From an uncultured Stenotrophomonas sp. (GTDB lineage Bacteria; Pseudomonadota; Gammaproteobacteria; Xanthomonadales; Xanthomonadaceae), in assembly GCF_913778665.1 (NCBI RefSeq), contig NZ_CAJYVQ010000001.1, positions 84,187-148,186 on the forward strand: DNA of 64,000 bases. The letters are read 5' to 3'. Under the pieces are notes generated by a model. The model was not told the origin of the DNA. It worked only from the letters and a program-made list of their open reading frames with translations, and searched no databases. Positions within the stretch are counted from its first letter, which is position 1. Every line of letters begins with the position of its first letter. This document shows positions 1 through 8,035 of the stretch, in pieces. Both the position numbers and the translations under genes were made by a program.

Positions 1-1
1 C

Positions 2-280
2 GGCCTCTATGCTGCGCTGAACACCGAATACGCCTCGCGCATCGCAGTGGACTACGCCAACAGCTACTGGGCCGACAGCCACGTGATCTTCGGCAGCCGC
101 ATCGGCTACGAGGCACCCGGTGGCCGCTGGCAGGCCTGGGCGGAGATGCGCAACATCGGCAACCGCCACTACGCCGCCACGGTCACGCCGGGCTATGACG
201 ATGCGGGCAAGGATGTGGCGCGCTCGACGCCGGGCGAAGGGCGTGGCGTCTATGTGGGTGTGCGCTGGCGCTTCGATTGA
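2..280 (+). CDS. TonB-dependent receptor, C-terminal fragment
   Basis: The reading frame is open from the left edge, so the start lies outside the window; 92 C-terminal residues are visible. The fragment has alternating aromatic and polar residues typical of outer-membrane beta strands and ends in VRWRFD, the aromatic-rich terminal strand recognised by the BAM machinery. The stretch WAEMRNIGNRHYAA is the usual last-strands pattern of TonB-dependent receptors (a 'x-N-x-x-(N/D)-(K/R)-x-Y' turn). The family imports siderophores, vitamin B12 or oligosaccharides across the outer membrane; the substrate cannot be told from this fragment. It converges on the next gene with 17 bp between the stop codons. 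Confidence 0.85.
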   Translation, partial: GLYAALNTEYASRIAVDYANSYWADSHVIFGSRIGYEAPGGRWQAWAEMRNIGNRHYAATVTPGYDDAGKDVARSTPGEGRGVYVGVRWRFD

Positions 281-297
281 GTCGAGCCACGGCACGG

Positions 298-1077
298 TCA
301 CACCCCCCGGAAGACCTCCAGCAGGCTGGCCGCGCCCGGTACCAGCTGCTGGGCCAGCCAGCCCACGATCGCAAAGAACAACAGCAGGCCGAGCAGCGGC
401 CAGATCGTGTGCGTCACGCACACCCGCCACCAGCCCTGCTCCTGCATGCCCTGCATGCGCCGGTACAGGCCACCGGCGATGGCTGCGTCCACCAGCAGCT
501 CGGCCATCAGCACCGGCGCCGACCACACCACCCATACGCTGGCCAGCACGACGGTCGCCACCAGCGCGACGATGCCGAGGATGGCCAGCAACGGCAGGCC
601 CGCTTCGTCTTCAGCCAATCCAGCCAGTGGCAACTCACTCACCTCCGCGCCGCTCGGCGATGCCGAATCACTCCACGACGTCGATGCACCGCCACCGCCG
701 GAGCGCCCCCCCGCGCCGCTCCACGGTGATTCCACGGCACTTCCGCGAGGTGATGGGCTGCCACCGCCCACATCCGGCGACAAGCCATCCAGCACATTGT
801 CCCAGCGCCAGCGGATCCAGATCCACATCAGCAGCAGGAATACGCCGTAGGCCAGCACTACGGCCATCGGGTAGCGAAGCAGCATCGCGTCGATACCGGC
901 CACGCGCAGCAGGTGCGAGGCAAGGAAGCCGGCCGCACCGGTCAGGGCGACGATCAGCGCCATCTGCAATCGCGGCCAGCCGCGCTGCTGCAGGTGCTGC
1001 CGCGCGCGCACCACTTCGCTGCCACGGCTGGTCGGCAGTTTGAGCGGGCTGCTGGAAAAGTGGCGGGAACGCTTCAT
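298..1077 (-). CDS. Uncharacterised inner-membrane protein with Gly/Ser-rich linker
   Basis: I do not recognise a family. The ATG at 1077 was chosen because a strong GGAGGAG ribosome site lies just upstream; the frame is open further upstream but lacks one. The protein is about 259 residues: a basic N terminus, two hydrophobic helices (roughly residues 37-90), a long Gly/Ser/Pro linker (about 100-150), then two further hydrophobic stretches (about 165-195 and 228-250). This suggests four membrane helices with a large low-complexity loop between pairs. It has no enzyme motifs that I can see. It is transcribed alone, convergent with the receptor fragment. Confidence 0.6.
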   Translation of the reverse strand: MKRSRHFSSSPLKLPTSRGSEVVRARQHLQQRGWPRLQMALIVALTGAAGFLASHLLRVAGIDAMLLRYPMAVVLAYGVFLLLMWIWIRWRWDNVLDGLSPDVGGGSPSPRGSAVESPWSGAGGRSGGGGASTSWSDSASPSGAEVSELPLAGLAEDEAGLPLLAILGIVALVATVVLASVWVVWSAPVLMAELLVDAAIAGGLYRRMQGMQEQGWWRVCVTHTIWPLLGLLLFFAIVGWLAQQLVPGAASLLEVFRGV

Positions 1078-1290
1078 GCGCTCCTCCGGGAACAGGTGAC
1101 AGCGTGGCCAGCGATCTCGACAACCTGATACAGCATGCGGACATCCTTGCCGGGCACGCGTAAGCGGTGATGGCCGGATTCTACCGCTACGCGGCGCCGC
1201 GTCCAGAGCGCGCACAGCATCATCAACCCGGCAGCAGCTGGACCCGCGCGCTCATCCACGCGTGGCGTGGATCTACCTGATAGGGCCGGA

Positions 1291-1866
1291 TCAGGGTGGC
1301 GCGGCGGCCTTCAACAACTGCGCGGCCACCTGGTCGAACGGGGAGATGTCCTGCAGCGCGCGGCTCATCGCCACCGCACCTTCCACACTGGCGATCACCA
1401 GGCTGGCCAGTCCCGACGCGGTCGCGGGGGCGTGCCCTTCGGCGACGAAGGCGGCGGCCAGATGGCCCTGCCAACGCACGAACACGTCCGCGGCGGCGAC
1501 GCGCGGCTGGCTGGATGCTGCGTCCACCGGCTCCTCCACGGCAGCGGCCAGCACCGGGCAGCCGGCGCGGAAGCCCGAGCGCAGCAGGCGTTCGCGCCAC
1601 AGCGCCAGGAACTGCTGCAGGCCCTGCACCGCACCACCCGCCAGCAGCTCCACCAGCAGCGCTTCGACCTTGTCACCGGCCATATGCGTGGCACGCGCCA
1701 GCAGTTCCTGCTTGCCACCGGGAAAGTGGTGGTAGGTCGAGCCCAATGGCGCTTCGGCCAGCTTGGTCACCTCGCGGATGCTGGTGGCGTTGAGCCCGAC
1801 ACGCGCAAGCATCTGTGCCGCAGCGTCGATCACGCGTTGAGGCGCATCAGAGGATCGGGGGCTCAC
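1291..1866 (-). CDS. TetR-family transcriptional regulator
   Basis: About 191 residues starting at a GTG (1866) preceded by AAGGAGA; the frame continues far upstream but only as a shadow of the divergent gene. The N-terminal helix-turn-helix is clear (ATSIREVTKLAEAPLGSTYHHF, residues about 26-47, read in two overlapping pieces). The C-terminal part with CPVLAAAVEE resembles the LmrA/YxaF-type ligand domain, which responds to small hydrophobic compounds or flavonoids. It is divergent from the thioesterase gene 69 bp away, and two copies of a 12-bp sequence lie between them, so it probably represses itself and the thioesterase. The inducer is unknown. Confidence 0.85.
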   Translation of the reverse strand: MSPRSSDAPQRVIDAAAQMLARVGLNATSIREVTKLAEAPLGSTYHHFPGGKQELLARATHMAGDKVEALLVELLAGGAVQGLQQFLALWRERLLRSGFRAGCPVLAAAVEEPVDAASSQPRVAAADVFVRWQGHLAAAFVAEGHAPATASGLASLVIASVEGAVAMSRALQDISPFDQVAAQLLKAAAPP

Positions 1867-1884
1867 GGCAGTCTCCTTGCCAGG

Positions 1885-1932
1885 ACAGTCGTCATAGATT
1901 AGCGTACCGGCGATCCTATAACAGTCGTCATA
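1885..1932. promoter_or_regulatory. Candidate TetR operator: two direct repeats 36 bp apart
   Basis: The 12-mer ACAGTCGTCATA occurs at 1885-1896 and again at 1921-1932 in the short divergent promoter region. The second copy, with the preceding TAT, forms an imperfect inverted repeat (TATAACAGTCGTCATA). The spacing is close to 3.5 helical turns. Direct evidence is only the repetition and its position; assignment to the adjacent TetR regulator is inference. Confidence 0.5.
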
Positions 1933-1935
1933 ACC

Positions 1936-2481
1936 ATGAATCTCTGGTTCCGCCTGCTCCATCTGCTGCTGTGCAGCCTGTTCCGGCCGAAGCTGGAGGC
2001 CCCGTTCGGGGTCTCGCGGCTGCAGTTCCGGGTGCTGCCCAACGACCTGGACAGCAACCTGCACATGACCAACGGCCGCTACTGGAACATCTTCGACCTG
2101 GGCCGGCTGGACCTGATCCTGCGCATGGGCCTGGGCCGGGTGGCGCTGCGCGAGAAGTGGGCGCCGATCGTCGGCGCCGGCACCATCCAGTTCCGCCGCG
2201 AACTGAAGCCGTTCCAGCGCTTCACCCTGGAAACCCGCCTGGTCGGCTGGGTCGGCTCGCGCGGCATCATGGAGCAGCGCGTGCTGATCGGCCCCGAGCA
2301 GAAGATCGCCACCCGCGCGCTGCTGGTCACCGGCATCTACGACCGCCGCGCGCGCCAATTCCTCGGCATGCCGAAGATGATGGAAGCCATCGGCGTGGTC
2401 GCGCCGCCGTCACCGCCGCTCAGCGCCGCCGCCGAAGCGCTGCTGGCAGCGGATGCGGCGCTGAAGCGGGATGACGCCTGA
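1936..2481 (+). CDS. Hotdog-fold thioesterase (4HBT_2 / THEM6-like)
   Basis: A 181-residue hotdog-fold protein. The segment NDLDSNLHMTNGRYW (residues about 36-50) is the hallmark of the 4HBT family, with the Asp and the HMTN-type loop shaping the acyl-thioester site. The N terminus (LWFRLLHLLLCSLF) is hydrophobic and may anchor it to the membrane, as in THEM6-like proteins. It presumably hydrolyses acyl-CoA thioesters. It is divergent from a TetR regulator and separated from it by a repeated candidate operator, suggesting induction by a fatty-acid-like or other hydrophobic ligand. Substrate is not deducible. Confidence 0.8.
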   Translation: MNLWFRLLHLLLCSLFRPKLEAPFGVSRLQFRVLPNDLDSNLHMTNGRYWNIFDLGRLDLILRMGLGRVALREKWAPIVGAGTIQFRRELKPFQRFTLETRLVGWVGSRGIMEQRVLIGPEQKIATRALLVTGIYDRRARQFLGMPKMMEAIGVVAPPSPPLSAAAEALLAADAALKRDDA

Positions 2482-2487
2482 GCCGCA

Positions 2488-3618
2488 TCAGACCCTGGGC
2501 ATGTTCTTGGTCACGCAATGGATGCCGCCACCGCCGCCGGCGATCGCATCGATGTCCACCTGCTCGATCACCCGGCCCGGGTACAGGTCTTCCAGCAGCT
2601 CGCGGCAGTAACCATCGGCGGTATCGTCACCGAACTGCGGCGCGACCACCGCGCCGTTGATCGACAGATAGTTGATGTAACCCATCGCCAGGTCATCGTT
2701 GTCGCGGGTATGCACGTTGTCACGGCCGTCCAGTGGCGGCGGCAGCGTGTGCACCTGCAGGCGCCGGCCATCGGCATCGCTGGCCCCACGCAGAATCTCC
2801 AGGTGCTCGCGGGTCAGGTCGTAGTCGTAGGACGCCGGATCATTGTCGAGGTTGGCGATCACCACGCCCGGACGCACGAAGCGCGCATAGAAGTCCACGT
2901 GTGCGTCGGTGATGTCCTCGCCGGCGATGCCGGGCAGCCAGATCACCTTGCGCAGGCCCAGATGATGCTTCAGCTCGGCCTCGATATCCGCGCGCGACAA
3001 GTCCGGATTGCGATTGCGGTTCACCCAGCAGCTCTCGGTGAGGATGGCGGTGCCATGGCCGTCCACTTCGATGCCGCCGCCCTCGCCGGCCAGATCACTT
3101 TCCAGCAGCGTTGCGCCGGTCACCTGCGCCAGCCACGGCGCCACCACGCCATCATTGCGCGCACTCTGCTTGCCACCCCAGCCGTTGAAATTGAAATCGA
3201 CCAGGCCCAACCCGCCCTGGCCGTCGGTGACGAAGCAGCCGCCGTAGTCGCGCACCCAGATGTCATCCAGCGGCACCTCCAGGAACTCAATGTTGTCGCG
3301 GCCACAGCGATCCTGCGCCAGCTTCCGCTGTGCCGGGCGGCACAGCACGCTGACCGGCTGGTGGCGGGCGATGGTGCGCGCGAGCCGGGCCACGGCGCTG
3401 TTTACTGCATCGGCCTGCGCCCCCCACACCCGCGGCTGCGCAGCGAAGGCCAGGAACACGCGCTCCTGTGGTCCGTGCTCGTCGGGCATGCGCCAGGCGC
3501 CCGCGGCCGGCACCGCCGCAGATGTGCGCCCCGGCAGACCGGCCAGGCCGAGGGCGGCCAGGCCACCGAGGCCGGCTGCGCCCGCCAGCTGGGTGAGGAA
3601 GTGACGACGGGTATGCAT
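2488..3618 (-). CDS. aguA: Agmatine deiminase / peptidylarginine deiminase family, Tat-exported
   Basis: A 376-residue guanidino-group-modifying enzyme. Family motifs are present in order: IWVRDYG (about 118-124), GGGIEVDG (about 180), HVDFYARF (about 242) and, near the C terminus, GGGGIHCVTKNMP with the catalytic Cys. AguA enzymes convert agmatine to N-carbamoylputrescine plus ammonia. Unlike the cytoplasmic enzyme, the N terminus carries a twin-arginine signal (RRHFLTQLAGAAGLGG...), so export to the periplasm is predicted. A LysR regulator is divergent, 105 bp away. The substrate could be agmatine or a peptidyl arginine; the family call is firm, the gene symbol less so. Confidence 0.85.
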   Translation of the reverse strand: MHTRRHFLTQLAGAAGLGGLAALGLAGLPGRTSAAVPAAGAWRMPDEHGPQERVFLAFAAQPRVWGAQADAVNSAVARLARTIARHQPVSVLCRPAQRKLAQDRCGRDNIEFLEVPLDDIWVRDYGGCFVTDGQGGLGLVDFNFNGWGGKQSARNDGVVAPWLAQVTGATLLESDLAGEGGGIEVDGHGTAILTESCWVNRNRNPDLSRADIEAELKHHLGLRKVIWLPGIAGEDITDAHVDFYARFVRPGVVIANLDNDPASYDYDLTREHLEILRGASDADGRRLQVHTLPPPLDGRDNVHTRDNDDLAMGYINYLSINGAVVAPQFGDDTADGYCRELLEDLYPGRVIEQVDIDAIAGGGGGIHCVTKNMPRV

Positions 3619-3723
3619 GACGGGCTCCAGACCCAGCGAGGGGGTAGAACCATGCTGCGCTTGCTGATCGATAAGGACAAACGATAGATTCAGGCATCAA
3701 TTGAATAGTTCCTCTTATCTGAC

Positions 3724-4608
3724 ATGCTCAAGCACTGGCCCTCGCTGAACGCCCTGCGTGGTTTCGAGGCCGCCGCGCGGCTGGGCAGCTTCCACCGCGC
3801 GGCTGAGGAACTGCACCTGACCCAATCGGCCATCAGCCAGCAGATCCGTGGCCTGGAGGCTTCGTTGCAGCAGCCGTTGTTCTTCCGGCAGGGCCGCAGC
3901 GTCACCCTCACCGACGCCGGTATCGACCTGCTGGAAACCACCCAGTCCCTGCTGCGGCAGCTGGCCAGTGGCATCCGCCGGCTTGATCAGTACCGAAAGC
4001 CCAATCAATTGATCGTCAACACCAGCCCGGCCTTTGCCCGCCACTGGCTGGTGCCGCGCCTGGCACAGTTCCATCGCCTGCATCCCGGTGCCGACCTGTG
4101 GCTGCTGATCAGCGAGGACGCGCCGGACATGACCACGCAGACGCTGGACGTGGCGGTACGCGACGACCTCGACGCGCAGGCGCACTGCCAGCACCGCGTG
4201 CTGCTGCAGGACCGCCTCTACCCGGCCTGCCATCCAACGCTGCTGGCCACGCCCGCGCACGAGCGCATGACGCTGCATGGCGAGCGCGAAATGGACTGGA
4301 GCCAATGGCAGGTGCAGGGCGGCGCGGACGTTGGCCAGCGACGGGACGGCATGAACTTCTCCGAGCCCGGGCAGTTGCTGGATGCCGCCTGCCAGGGCCT
4401 GGGCATCGCCCTGGTCAGCGAGCTGCTGGCCGCCGACGCCTGCGCACAGCGCCTGCTGCAAGCGCTGGACGGTGCACGCGTACGCGGCCCGCGCTGGAGC
4501 TGGCTGGTGCATGAGGACAGCGCCGCCGAGCCGCTGGTGATCGGCTTCTGCGAGTGGTTGCAGGCCAGCCTGCCCGCCAGCGCTACTGCTGTTTCAGTGC
4601 GCGGCTGA
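3724..4608 (+). CDS. LysR-family transcriptional regulator, GcvA-like
   Basis: Residues 1-65 form the LysR winged helix (LNALRGFEAAARLGSFHRAA, then LTQSAISQQIRGLE and the QGRSVTLTDAG wing). The rest is the periplasmic-binding-protein-like effector domain. Length, 294 residues, is normal. The PSLNALRGFEAAAR opening is typical of the GcvA/AmpR-like branch. It is divergent from the exported agmatine deiminase, so control of that gene is likely. Its 3' end overlaps the convergent GDSL hydrolase gene by 26 bp. Confidence 0.85.
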   Translation: MLKHWPSLNALRGFEAAARLGSFHRAAEELHLTQSAISQQIRGLEASLQQPLFFRQGRSVTLTDAGIDLLETTQSLLRQLASGIRRLDQYRKPNQLIVNTSPAFARHWLVPRLAQFHRLHPGADLWLLISEDAPDMTTQTLDVAVRDDLDAQAHCQHRVLLQDRLYPACHPTLLATPAHERMTLHGEREMDWSQWQVQGGADVGQRRDGMNFSEPGQLLDAACQGLGIALVSELLAADACAQRLLQALDGARVRGPRWSWLVHEDSAAEPLVIGFCEWLQASLPASATAVSVRG

Positions 4609-5365
4609 CGGCCGCTTCTGCCAACGGCGCCATCTGCGCATAGCCCTGCGCTGTGGGATGCACACCGTCCTCGGCCAGCTGCGGATCGAGGCCGCCGGCC
4701 GCATTGGCCATCGGCGTGTAGTAATCCAGATAGACCAGCGCCTTCGCCTCGGCGTAGCGCTTCAATGCCTCATTCAAGGCACGCACTTTGGGCGCCGGCG
4801 TGATGCCCGGCATCCACGGATAATCGCTGACCGGCAACACCGACGCCAGCACCACGCCAATGCCGTGCGCCCGCGCCAGATCCACCATCGCATGCAGGTT
4901 GTCTTCGATCATCGCCTGCGTGGAGGGACCGGTATTGCCGGCAAGGTCGTTGGTGCCGGCCAGGATCACCACCACCCGTGGTTTCAGCGCCAGCACGTCC
5001 TGTGGGAAACGCAGCAGCATCTGCGCCGTGGTCTGTCCACTGATACCGCGGTTGAGCCAGCCCTTGCCGGGAAAGAACAAGGCGCCGCCTTCACTGCCCC
5101 AGCCTTCGGTGATGGAGTCGCCGTAGAACACCACGCGCGGCTGCCCGGGCACAGCGGCGGGCAGCGCAGCATTGGCGGCGCGATAGCGCTGCAGCTGCGG
5201 CCAATCAGCAAGCTGCTGCTGCATGAAGCGCACCTCGTCCGGGCGCAGCTGTTCGACCGGCTTCAGCAGCAGCGGATTGACCGCCTCAGGCTCGGCCGCC
5301 TTCAGCGGGCCGCTCAGCGCCATGGCAACGGTGATGGCACCGGCAAGCAGCACGGGTCCACGCAT
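4583..5365 (-). CDS. SGNH/GDSL-family hydrolase, exported
   Basis: Start ATG at 5365 was chosen for its TGGAG site; the protein is about 260 residues. A signal peptide covers roughly residues 1-23 (hydrophobic core, then LKAAEP). The SGNH blocks are present: FYGDSITEG (block I, catalytic Ser), RGISGQT (block II, Gly), AGTNDL (block III, Asn) and DGVHPTAQGY (block V, Asp and His). These enzymes hydrolyse acyl esters, including lysophospholipids, acetylated sugars and platelet-activating-factor-like lipids; substrate unknown. Its 3' end overlaps that of the LysR gene. Confidence 0.85.
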   Translation of the reverse strand: MRGPVLLAGAITVAMALSGPLKAAEPEAVNPLLLKPVEQLRPDEVRFMQQQLADWPQLQRYRAANAALPAAVPGQPRVVFYGDSITEGWGSEGGALFFPGKGWLNRGISGQTTAQMLLRFPQDVLALKPRVVVILAGTNDLAGNTGPSTQAMIEDNLHAMVDLARAHGIGVVLASVLPVSDYPWMPGITPAPKVRALNEALKRYAEAKALVYLDYYTPMANAAGGLDPQLAEDGVHPTAQGYAQMAPLAEAAVSRALKQQ

Positions 5366-5414
5366 GCGGGTTCTCCAGAAGGCCAGGCCCACAGTCTAGC
5401 GCGCTGCGTCCGCT

Positions 5415-6380
5415 TCATCGCGACGCCGAGCGCGCCGCCACGCCGGTCACCTGCGCCGGCATCCACATGCCCGGCGTCCAGCCACTGGCGGCCAGGATGG
5501 TCTTCGGGTTGTCCTGCTGGATCAGCGCACGCACCGCCTCCCGCTTGTCCTTGGCCTGCAGGTAGTAGGCCTTGGCAATGCGGTAGCCCACCCAGTAACC
5601 CAGGTCGTAAGGCTCCTGCGAACCGGGCGAGTAGTTGTACAGCCAGGGCGACAGATCGGTGCTGTCCAGGTCGAGTGCGAATGCGCTTTCGATATGCACT
5701 TCACGACCGCGCGTCCACGCGGCGTGGCGCGCATTGCCAACGTTGCCGGAGATCAGTTCGGTGATGAACTCGGCAATCCCTTCGCCCAGCGAAATGCGCA
5801 GCACCGTCGCGCGCGGGTCACCCGGTTCGAAATCGATCAGGCCAGCCTGCTGGATGTGCACGTACTCGTGCGCGATCACGTGCACGAAACGATCCTGCAC
5901 GTTGGCATTCATGAAGTCGGCTGCACACAGCGCTTCCAGGCCGATGATCACCCCGCTCTTCGAGGTCAACCCGACCGGCCGGCCGCGGCCCACGGCGATG
6001 GTCACCGGAGGGAATGTGGTCTGCGGGTAGATGGCCTGCAGGTTGGCGAACACCTGCACCAAGCGCTGCTTCACCGCCGGCAGCTCGGCCAGGCAGTTTC
6101 GTCCCTGCGCATACAGCTCGGGCTGGTGGGCGATGGATTCGGCGATGCGCTCTGCGGTGACCCGGCGCGCCTTGGCCAGCTCGTCCAGGCCGCTCGAGCC
6201 CTCGGCCAGGTAGCCGCGCAACTGGGCAACGCTGGGCTTGCCGCCCGCGCTGTCGAAAATCGCATAGAAACGACCGACATCCTCGGTGAGGATCTGCGGC
6301 CCCGCCGGTGCAGCCGCCGTGGCCGCGCCTACCGCCCAGGCACAGGCCAGGGCCAGCAGGCGGCGCAGGATCATGTACAT
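5415..6380 (-). CDS. Exported zinc-metalloprotease-like protein (HExxH)
   Basis: About 321 residues, beginning at ATG 6380 behind ACGGAG. A signal peptide (RRLLALACAWAVGAATAAAP) precedes the mature protein. The motif HVIAHEYVHIQQ contains HEYVH, the zincin HExxH; a downstream GEGIAEFITE supplies the likely third zinc ligand Glu. This layout matches the DUF2268-like predicted Zn-dependent proteases. Periplasmic location and peptidase activity are inferred; no substrate is suggested by neighbours. It is divergent from the uncharacterised membrane protein at 6519. Confidence 0.7.
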   Translation of the reverse strand: MYMILRRLLALACAWAVGAATAAAPAGPQILTEDVGRFYAIFDSAGGKPSVAQLRGYLAEGSSGLDELAKARRVTAERIAESIAHQPELYAQGRNCLAELPAVKQRLVQVFANLQAIYPQTTFPPVTIAVGRGRPVGLTSKSGVIIGLEALCAADFMNANVQDRFVHVIAHEYVHIQQAGLIDFEPGDPRATVLRISLGEGIAEFITELISGNVGNARHAAWTRGREVHIESAFALDLDSTDLSPWLYNYSPGSQEPYDLGYWVGYRIAKAYYLQAKDKREAVRALIQQDNPKTILAASGWTPGMWMPAQVTGVAARSASR

Positions 6381-6518
6381 CGCTCCGTCCTTGGTGGTGT
6401 GCATGCAAGGCGCGCAATTTACCACTCTGCCCGGCCCGCCGCAGCGGGCGGATGCGGCGACCCCGGCGCTGTGCCAGACTCGCTTCGGCACCTGCCATGG
6501 AAGATGGAGCACCGCACG

Positions 6519-7502
6519 ATGATGATCGTTCCCGCGTACTGGGCCGAAGCCCGCGTGCAGGCCCGCTTCCGTGGCCGTGCGCTGGTCGTGCGCCGCTTCG
6601 GCTGGTCCGACGAAGGCCCCACTGAGGCGCAGGCGCATGCCGATGCCCGCGCCAACGAGGCCCTCAATGCCATCGTAGCCGGGCAGGCGCTGCCGCGTCG
6701 CGAGGCGCGCAGCAACTACGGCGTAGAAGGCGTGCCGATCCGTGAGCAGATCGTGCAGCGCGATGGCGACGTCATCATCACCCGCAACAGTTATGGCGCG
6801 CTGTGCCTGAACAGCCCGGATGTACTGTTCGCCGACATCGACCACGCGCAGCCACCGGCAGGTTGCGTGATGCCTGCAATCGTCGCAGCAGTACTGCTGT
6901 TCGCCGGCGCCATCATCGGCACCCTGCTCTGGCACTGGCTGGCGGGACTGGTACTGGGGGTGGCAGCGGTAGTGCTGGTCAACACCGCGATGCTGATGCA
7001 GCGCAAGCGGCGCCTGGCCGCGGCCGGTGGCGCCGAAGGCGTGGCCATGCAGCGGGTCGCGGCCTTCAGCGAACGGCATCCGGACTGGCATCTGCGCGCC
7101 TACCGCACGCCGGCCGGACTGCGCGTACTGGCCATGCATGCCACGTTTTCGCCCGAGGACGAGCAGCTGCAGGCGTTTTTCAAGGCACTGGGCACCGACG
7201 CCCTGTACGCGCGCATGTGCCGGTTGCAGCACTGCTTCCGTGCGCGTCTGACACCGAAGCCCTGGCGTGTTGGCCTGAGGTACCGCATCCGTCCGCCGGT
7301 GGCGGCGTGGTCAGCCGAGCAGGCCAACAACCCGGATCGACTGGCCTGGATTGCCGACTACGAAAAGAAGAGTGCCGGCTTCGCCGCGTGCGCCTACCTG
7401 CGCAGTTTCGGTGATACCACGCGCATCCATGCCAAGGCCGAGCACGTGCGCGAACTGCACGACCGGCTGGCGCACGCACAGGACCGTCTGCCGCTGGCGT
7501 GA
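6519..7502 (+). CDS. Uncharacterised two-helix membrane protein
   Basis: I recognise no family. About 327 residues. ATG 6519 has GGAG nine bases upstream; ATG 6504 in the same frame is an alternative. The N-terminal 115 residues are soluble and rich in charged residues (RRFGWSDEGPTEAQAHADAR, NEAL). Two adjacent membrane helices follow (about 115-155: PAIVAAVLLFAGAIIGTLLW and LVLGVAAVVLVNTAML). The C-terminal 170 residues are again soluble, with several Trp and paired Cys (RMCRLQHCF). The hairpin membrane anchor with two cytoplasmic domains would fit a membrane-tethered binding or regulatory protein, but that is speculation. Confidence 0.6.
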   Translation: MMIVPAYWAEARVQARFRGRALVVRRFGWSDEGPTEAQAHADARANEALNAIVAGQALPRREARSNYGVEGVPIREQIVQRDGDVIITRNSYGALCLNSPDVLFADIDHAQPPAGCVMPAIVAAVLLFAGAIIGTLLWHWLAGLVLGVAAVVLVNTAMLMQRKRRLAAAGGAEGVAMQRVAAFSERHPDWHLRAYRTPAGLRVLAMHATFSPEDEQLQAFFKALGTDALYARMCRLQHCFRARLTPKPWRVGLRYRIRPPVAAWSAEQANNPDRLAWIADYEKKSAGFAACAYLRSFGDTTRIHAKAEHVRELHDRLAHAQDRLPLA

Positions 7503-7512
7503 GGGCGGGTAC

Positions 7513-7833
7513 TCAGTCAGCGCTCTGCACGAACGGCTGCCCTGCCAGGGTAGTGCCCAGCCGCACCGCGATCTGTTGACCGTCCTTTTCGAAGGTCGTC
7601 GCACACTGCTTTCCGTCCTTCTGGCATCCAACTTCCGGAAAGCCGTCCAGCGATTCTGGCGCGCCCTGCGCAGGTTCAGCCCGCCAGCCTGCGGCATCCA
7701 GCAGGCGCTTGGCCTTGGCGTAGGGCATGCCGGCGATGATCCCCAGCTGCACCAGCTCGGTGGGCAGTGGCTGCGCACCTGCAGTTGAGACCAGGAACAA
7801 CGACAACGTTGCAGCAAGAAGGATGGCTTTCAT
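7513..7833 (-). CDS. Small secreted protein of unknown function
   Basis: 106 residues with a clear signal peptide (MKAILLAATLSLFLVSTAGAQ). The mature part contains GMPYAKAKRLLDAAGW, which resembles the 'G-M-x-x-x-x-A-x-x-x-L' helix seen in small secreted proteins and PASTA-like repeats, followed by two Cys (GCQKDGKQCATTF) that could form a disulfide. Periplasmic location is predicted. It is convergent with the preceding gene. Function unknown. Confidence 0.6.
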   Translation of the reverse strand: MKAILLAATLSLFLVSTAGAQPLPTELVQLGIIAGMPYAKAKRLLDAAGWRAEPAQGAPESLDGFPEVGCQKDGKQCATTFEKDGQQIAVRLGTTLAGQPFVQSAD

Positions 7834-8001
7834 TGCACCGACCCGGGACGGACTTACAGGTTCAGCCTAGACCATTTGCATGCCATGCGAATGTGCCGGT
7901 AACACGTCGTTACCGAGTCTCCACAGTTGATTGCAGAGCACTTGCGGCTGTTTGCAGGCCGACGGGCAGCCGAGCGTGGGCTCGGTGCTGCAGCAGGATG
8001 C

Positions 8002-8029
8002 AGGAAGGCCACCCGGAGGTGGCCTTCCT
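8002..8029 (-). terminator. Hairpin after the S9 peptidase gene
   Basis: A near-perfect 12-bp inverted repeat (AGGAAGGCCACC / GGTGGCCTTCCT, four-base loop) begins seven bases beyond the stop codon of the peptidase gene. There is no long T tract on the minus strand, so it may act as a stabilising 3' hairpin or a weak terminator. Confidence 0.6.
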
Positions 8030-8035
8030 GTTCCC

